This document shows positions 7,806 to 10,154 of a DNA stretch of 10,154 nucleotides, one piece after another (position 1 is the stretch's first letter; every line of letters starts with the position of its first letter). This DNA is from Actinomycetes bacterium (GTDB lineage Bacteria; Actinomycetota; Humimicrobiia; Humimicrobiales; Humimicrobiaceae), in the NCBI GenBank assembly GCA_030603375.1, contig JAUVXY010000043.1, positions 1 to 10,154 of the forward strand, given 5' to 3'. Under the pieces are notes generated by a model that was not told where the DNA came from, searched no databases, and worked only from the letters and a program-made list of their open reading frames with translations. A program made the position numbers and the translations under genes.

Positions 7806-8741
7806 ATGCAGTTTCTTTTTAATTTCAGGAATTTTCTTTATAGCTGCTTTTCTCCCTCTCTCAATAATCTCGCTCCCGTGCACATAATCAAAAAACCCAT
7901 AGTCTCCAACTTCTGGTTCTATTACTATGTCAGCATTTTTTAGATAACTTTTAATCATCTCTCTGTGTATTATATTAAAACTGATATCCAGTACAGAGTA
8001 AGCAGATAACCTGCTGCTTCCAGGTTTTCTTCTTTTAAATATACCAAATTTCTCTTTCTTTTTTCTGTTTGACTTTCCACTTTTCATGTTCTTTCCATAA
8101 TTTGGCAAGTTGTACTTTTTATTTTTTCTATCCATATGCTCATACATGCCACTCAAAAACTCACTTTCTCTATTTTCCTTGCCAAAAACTATTGAAGAAG
8201 CAATAATAAAATCCACATCCAGGCTTTTAACAGCTTTCGTCGGAAGATTTTCAATAATTCCGCCATCAACAAGAACCATGTCCTTAAAGCGCACAGGATC
8301 AAAAAGACCCGGTATGGAAATAGAAGCCCTTACAGCTTCCCTTAATTTTCCTGAATTTAATATAACCTTTTTCTGCGTAATAATATCTGCTGCTACACAG
8401 CAAAAATCTTTCTGGCAATCTTCAAAAGTCTTATCACCTAAAAACTTATCCAATACCTCTTCTACTCTTTTACCATTAATTATTCCCATCCTATTAAAAG
8501 CAAAGTCAGTGAACAATAAAAAACTTTTCCAGTCCATGTCACTGACATAATCTTCTGCCTCTTTTAGGCTTACCTCTGAACAGTACAGCGACCCTATAAT
8601 CGCACCCATGCTGGTGCCGCTCACAGCACTAATTTCTACTCCTAAACTTTCCAGAACTTCCAGTACACCAATATGAGCCAGCGCTCTTGCTGAACCTCCG
8701 CTTAGAGCTACTCCTATTCTTTTTTTTCTAAAAATTCTCAT
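7797..8741 (-). CDS. Patatin-like phospholipase (RssA/NTE type) with a basic insertion
   Basis: This is a predicted serine lipid acyl hydrolase of the patatin family, with a Ser-Asp catalytic dyad. The 314-residue protein shows the oxyanion-hole motif GVALSGGSARALAHIG (10-25), the nucleophile elbow GTSMG with S44, RASISIPGLFDPV (138-150) and the catalytic VDGG with D159. The C-terminal part NADIVIEPEVGDYGFFDY (269-286) matches the end of bacterial RssA-like proteins. There is no signal peptide or membrane segment, so it probably acts in the cytoplasm or at the inner face of the membrane. Odd feature: residues about 188-245 form a polar, strongly basic insert (RKNKK, SNRKKKEK, KRRKP) not expected in the compact family fold. 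It may be a nucleic-acid or membrane-surface contact, or a flexible loop. The ATG lies only 6 bases after a TATAAT. The physiological substrate is unknown. Confidence 0.9.
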   Translation of the reverse strand: MRIFRKKRIGVALSGGSARALAHIGVLEVLESLGVEISAVSGTSMGAIIGSLYCSEVSLKEAEDYVSDMDWKSFLLFTDFAFNRMGIINGKRVEEVLDKFLGDKTFEDCQKDFCCVAADIITQKKVILNSGKLREAVRASISIPGLFDPVRFKDMVLVDGGIIENLPTKAVKSLDVDFIIASSIVFGKENRESEFLSGMYEHMDRKNKKYNLPNYGKNMKSGKSNRKKKEKFGIFKRRKPGSSRLSAYSVLDISFNIIHREMIKSYLKNADIVIEPEVGDYGFFDYVHGSEIIERGRKAAIKKIPEIKKKLHLR

Positions 8742-8747
8742 AATTAA

Positions 8748-8753
8748 ATTATA
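8748..8753 (-). promoter_or_regulatory. -10 element of the patatin gene, suggesting a leaderless mRNA
   Basis: On the minus strand a perfect TATAAT is followed by only TTAATT and then the ATG at 8741. With the usual 6-8 base distance from -10 to transcription start, the message would begin at or within a base or two of the ATG. No Shine-Dalgarno fits between them. A -35 box is not clear (TGCAAA at a 17-base spacing is poor). Confidence 0.5.
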
Positions 8754-8776
8754 CTCTTGAAATTAAATGTTTTGCA

Positions 8777-8795
8777 GGGCCAATCTTATTGCCCC
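8777..8795. repeat. Inverted repeat / short hairpin
   Basis: GGGCCAAT (8777-8784) and ATTGCCCC (8788-8795) pair at 7 of 8 positions around a CTT loop. On the plus strand a T6 run follows 9 bases later (8805-8810), too far for a standard intrinsic terminator. It lies just upstream of the patatin promoter and could instead be an operator. Confidence 0.4.
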
Positions 8796-8830
8796 TCAAA
8801 CTGGTTTTTTGATTAGAGGTTTAAAATTAC

Positions 8831-8861
8831 TTCTTGCACTTAAAAACGCTCCCAGCAAGAA
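8831..8861. repeat. Perfect 7-bp inverted repeat
   Basis: TTCTTGC (8831-8837) and GCAAGAA (8855-8861) are exact complements with a 17-base spacer. It is the second of three dyads in this gap. Length alone does not exclude chance. Confidence 0.35.
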
Positions 8862-8927
8862 CAAAATCAAATTCTTTATCTTCTTGTGTTGATATAAATT
8901 TTCAACTCTGAATTGCTATATTTGTTA

Positions 8928-8968
8928 TTGTCATACAGTATAATATAATTTAGGTACTGGTATGACAA
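8928..8968. repeat. Long inverted repeat with one bulge around a TATAAT-like core
   Basis: TTGTCATACAGTA (8928-8940) pairs with TACTGGTATGACAA (8955-8968) along 13 base pairs with a single bulged base. The 14-base loop is TAATATAATTTAGG. It is the strongest dyad in the window. A repressor operator over a promoter, a stem of an unannotated RNA, or a remnant of a small palindromic mobile element are all possible. No second copy was seen in the window. Confidence 0.55.
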
Positions 8969-8988
8969 GTTTATTAAATAAATTCTGA

Positions 8989-9069
8989 AAATTGGCAGTG
9001 TTTGCTGGACAAAATTCGAACCAGATTATTGAAGATTTAATAGCAGCTAATAAATTAAAATTTGCTTAA
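8989..9069 (+). pseudogene. Possible decayed N-terminal fragment of purN
   Basis: This 26-codon frame lies between a TGA and a TAA and reads KLAVFAGQNSN followed by QIIEDLIAANKLKFA. It resembles the start of glycinamide ribonucleotide formyltransferase (PurN; typically K-AVFASGNGSN-QAII-AI--GKLKA), with about two residues missing from the glycine-rich phosphate loop. No start codon in a normal position, ribosome site or continuation follows. It is at most a gene remnant, and chance similarity over so few residues is quite possible. Confidence 0.2.
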
Positions 9070-9157
9070 AGTATTGATTAGACGGGATAGTAAACGAAGT
9101 TCAAATCAGGATTAGGTATTTATACTTAATTGGAAATAGCATAAAATTAATATCTGT

Positions 9158-9170
9158 TATAATATATAAT
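9158..9170 (+). promoter_or_regulatory. Candidate -10 elements for the HEPN/MNT pair
   Basis: Two TATAAT hexamers occur at 9158-9163 and 9165-9170, about 33-40 bases before the HEPN ATG. Neither has a good -35 at 16-18 bases; a TTGGAA at 9130-9135 is too far (22 bases) from the first. AT richness makes chance matches common here. Confidence 0.35.
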
Positions 9171-9202
9171 TTCAAGAATAATAAGATATCTATTTAATAG
9201 TA

Positions 9203-9517
9203 ATGAACAATAACTTTAAATTACCAACTGAATGGTTAAAACAAGCAGAATATGATATGGATACAGCTAAAGCAATGCTTAAAACTGGAAGATATATCTA
9301 TGCTGTTTTCATGTGCCACTTGGCTATTGAAAAAGTAATTAAGGGAACTTATTCAAAAATAATTAAAAAAGATCCGCCAAAAACTCATGACCTTGTTTAT
9401 CTTTCTGAATTGACAAGTTTGAACCTTGCAAAAGATCTTACAAAATTTTTAGATTCACTAAATGATGTAAGCATTCCAACCAGGTATCCAGATGAACTCG
9501 AAAAACTTGTTAAATAG
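9203..9517 (+). CDS. HEPN domain protein, shortened by an in-frame TAG
   Basis: This all-alpha HEPN domain protein (PF05168-like) is usually encoded beside a minimal nucleotidyltransferase and acts as toxin or substrate-binding partner. The 104 residues show the N-terminal WLKQAEYDMDTAKAML helix, the AVFMCHLAIEKVIKG helix (34-48), PPKTHDLVYL (58-67) and TRYPDELEKL (93-102). The canonical RX4-6H RNase motif of HepT-type toxins is not visible, so RNase activity is uncertain. The TAG at 9515-9517 falls where the last helix should continue. The same frame stays open after it to a TAA at 9593-9595 and encodes YSKERTKKILKQTEELL and a few more residues, exactly the expected C-terminal helix. The intact ancestor was thus about 130 residues and overlapped the MNT gene by 25 bases. 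It may be a pseudogene, a tolerated truncation or a readthrough gene. No clear Shine-Dalgarno precedes the ATG. Confidence 0.85.
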   Translation: MNNNFKLPTEWLKQAEYDMDTAKAMLKTGRYIYAVFMCHLAIEKVIKGTYSKIIKKDPPKTHDLVYLSELTSLNLAKDLTKFLDSLNDVSIPTRYPDELEKLVK

Positions 9518-9570
9518 TACAGCAAAGAAAGAACTAAAAAAATACTAAAGCAGACTGAGGAATTACTACA

Positions 9571-9909
9571 ATGTCTAAAAGAAAAACTGCAATAATAAAA
9601 AAAACAATTGTTAAATTACTTGAAGAAAAGAGAATTAGTATAAATAAAATAGTTATATTTGGCTCATACCTAAAAAGTTCATTTGGGGAAGATAGCGATA
9701 TTGATATTATTGTCGTTTCCAATGATTTTAGGGATAAAGATATTTTTGAGAGAGTAGAACTATTAAGTGGTTTGCATAGGGAATTTGTAAAAACAATTAA
9801 AAGGCCTTTGGATATAATGTATTATTCTGATGAAGAGTGGGAAGAGGGCCATTCATTGATTGTTAATTCTGCAAAGATGAATGGAGAATTAATATATAGT
9901 CAGAGCTAG
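9571..9909 (+). CDS. Minimal nucleotidyltransferase (MNT) domain protein, HEPN partner
   Basis: This small protein belongs to the DNA polymerase beta superfamily. In HEPN/MNT pairs the MNT partner acts as antitoxin, in some cases by adding AMP to the HEPN protein. The 112 residues contain the signature IVIFGSYLKSSFGEDSDIDI (27-46), with G31-S32 and the metal-binding D43 and D45, and a third acidic position D81 in RPLDIMYY. The usual GSxARG form is changed to GSYLKSS, which could weaken nucleotide binding, but the two key aspartates are intact. The start ATG is preceded by a GAGG (9557-9560) at 10 bases, located inside the former C-terminal coding part of the HEPN gene, so translation was probably coupled. 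Unlike HEPN it shows no disruption. It ends one base before a tRNA-end-like sequence. Confidence 0.88.
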   Translation: MSKRKTAIIKKTIVKLLEEKRISINKIVIFGSYLKSSFGEDSDIDIIVVSNDFRDKDIFERVELLSGLHREFVKTIKRPLDIMYYSDEEWEEGHSLIVNSAKMNGELIYSQS

Positions 9910-9910
9910 T

Positions 9911-9934
9911 TGGCTGGGGAGCGAGGATTCGCAC
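9911..9934 (-). other. tRNA 3'-end-like fragment (T-arm, acceptor and CCA)
   Basis: Read on the minus strand, this 24-base segment runs TGCGAAT (T-loop-like), CCTCG (T-stem 3' side), CTCCCCA (acceptor 3' side), G, CCA, the order and lengths of a tRNA 3' end. CCCCAGCCA is the end of tRNA-Gln in E. coli. The 5' T-stem strand (TAAAG or so) does not pair, and no D-arm or anticodon arm follows, although a TGGGG at 9992-9988 on the same strand could pair with CCCCA across an 82-base span. It is therefore a fragment or degenerate tRNA, consistent with an attachment-site scar of an integrated element, not a working tRNA. Confidence 0.5.
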
Positions 9935-10070
9935 TTTAAGTAATTCAATTTAGTAAATAATATATATTGATAAAAGTATTCTGGTAGCCCCAAGTATTGA
10001 AATTTCGAACCATATTTTAAATGAATTAATGAAAATTAAAGAATTTTACAAGTCATGAATTTTAATCATA

Positions 10071-10154
10071 TCAGCTTTCGGAATCATTAGTTAGAAAACC
10101 ATCATCTGTAATTTTTATTAGTATGGTTGCTTCAGCTAGTACATTTATTCCAGT
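10071..10154 (-). CDS. End of an unidentified protein entering from the right edge
   Basis: An open minus-strand frame enters from the right edge and ends at a TGA (10071-10073) after 27 codons. It reads TGINVLAEATILIKITDDG and then FLTNDSES. The first part vaguely recalls the C-terminal regulatory domain of 2-isopropylmalate synthases (TDALGEVTV-I-DDG), in which case it would be cut short before the DII-AS motif. The segment is too short to assign, and it may not be coding. Confidence 0.25.
   Translation of the reverse strand, partial: TGINVLAEATILIKITDDGFLTNDSES

Larger units (their letters stand above)
8742..9202. other. 461-base gap without an intact gene; several inverted repeats
   Basis: The gap is AT-rich with no convincing coding region. 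It holds the patatin promoter at its left end, three hairpin-forming inverted repeats (8777-8795, 8831-8861, 8928-8968), a short frame resembling the start of purN (8989-9069), and TATAAT-like hexamers before the HEPN gene (9158-9163 and 9165-9170). I see no tRNA, CRISPR array or IS terminal repeats. It may be a decayed region or the site of a structured RNA; sequence alone does not decide. Confidence 0.5.

Noticed and set aside
8110..8550. Open frame of 146 codons on the plus strand
   Set aside because: It is antisense to the patatin-like gene, whose catalytic motifs fix the coding strand; the translation is serine- and leucine-rich without a recognisable fold.
8777..8810. Intrinsic terminator on the plus strand
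   Set aside because: The T-run starts 9 bases after the stem, and no plus-strand gene ends upstream; the patatin gene is on the other strand.
9005..9024. CTGG...CCAG hairpin containing TTCGAA as a tRNA T-arm
   Set aside because: The stem encloses a 12-base loop rather than 7, and the neighbouring sequence gives no tRNA fold.
9079..9110. tRNA-like T-arm (AGTTCAAATC) on the plus strand
   Set aside because: The flanking bases do not form a T-stem, and no acceptor, D-arm or anticodon arm can be placed around it.
9910..10070. Small protein gene after MNT (frame ending at 10059 with SIEISNHILNELMKIKEF)
   Set aside because: It has no start codon with a ribosome site, overlaps the tRNA-like scar region and matches no family I recognise.

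Overview
The window is an AT-rich stretch (about one third G+C by eye) of what looks like an anaerobic bacterial chromosome. It carries a two-subunit oxygen-labile iron-sulfur fumarase, the aspartate route to NAD (nadA-nadB-nadC) with its own iron-sulfur quinolinate synthase, a patatin-like lipase, and a type IA topoisomerase that reads more like the archaeal TopA subfamily than E. coli TopA. The LppM-like membrane protein at the left edge is a domain type seen often in Actinobacteria. A low-G+C anaerobic candidate lineage related to Actinobacteria or Firmicutes would fit, but this placement is inference and cannot be fixed from 10 kb.

Layout. Positions 2-505 (+) hold the C-terminal part of a membrane-anchored LppM-like protein, followed after 17 bases by the fumarase beta subunit (523-1077, +). 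The fumarase alpha subunit lies on the opposite strand (1083-1940, -), tail to tail with beta and only 5 bases away. Alpha starts inside the 3' end of topA (1885-4008, -), overlapping it by 56 bases. A divergent promoter region (4009-4279) separates topA from the nadA-nadB-nadC operon (4280-7805, +), which holds the complete three-enzyme pathway from L-aspartate to nicotinate mononucleotide. nadC overlaps a convergent patatin-like phospholipase gene (7797-8741, -) by 9 bases.

From 8742 onward the character changes. There is a 461-base gap without a convincing intact gene, containing three hairpin-forming inverted repeats and a short fragment that may be a decayed purN start. A HEPN/MNT nucleotidyltransferase pair follows (9203-9909, +). 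The HEPN gene has an in-frame TAG, and the sequence after the TAG still encodes the expected C-terminal helix. One base after the MNT stop codon is a minus-strand fragment resembling the 3' end of a tRNA, and at the right edge is the end of an unidentified minus-strand frame. This segment looks like a small accessory insertion at or near a former tRNA gene, in partial decay.

How the genes work together: NadA uses the iminoaspartate made by NadB, and NadC converts the resulting quinolinate to NaMN. NadB in anaerobes commonly uses fumarate as electron acceptor, and fumarate is the substrate or product of the neighbouring fumarase, so the metabolic genes are thematically linked even though they are separately transcribed. 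I found no complete new system. The points most worth a second look are the split, convergent fumarase subunits, the amber-interrupted HEPN gene, the tRNA-end scar beside the HEPN/MNT pair, and the promoter placed almost directly on the patatin start codon.
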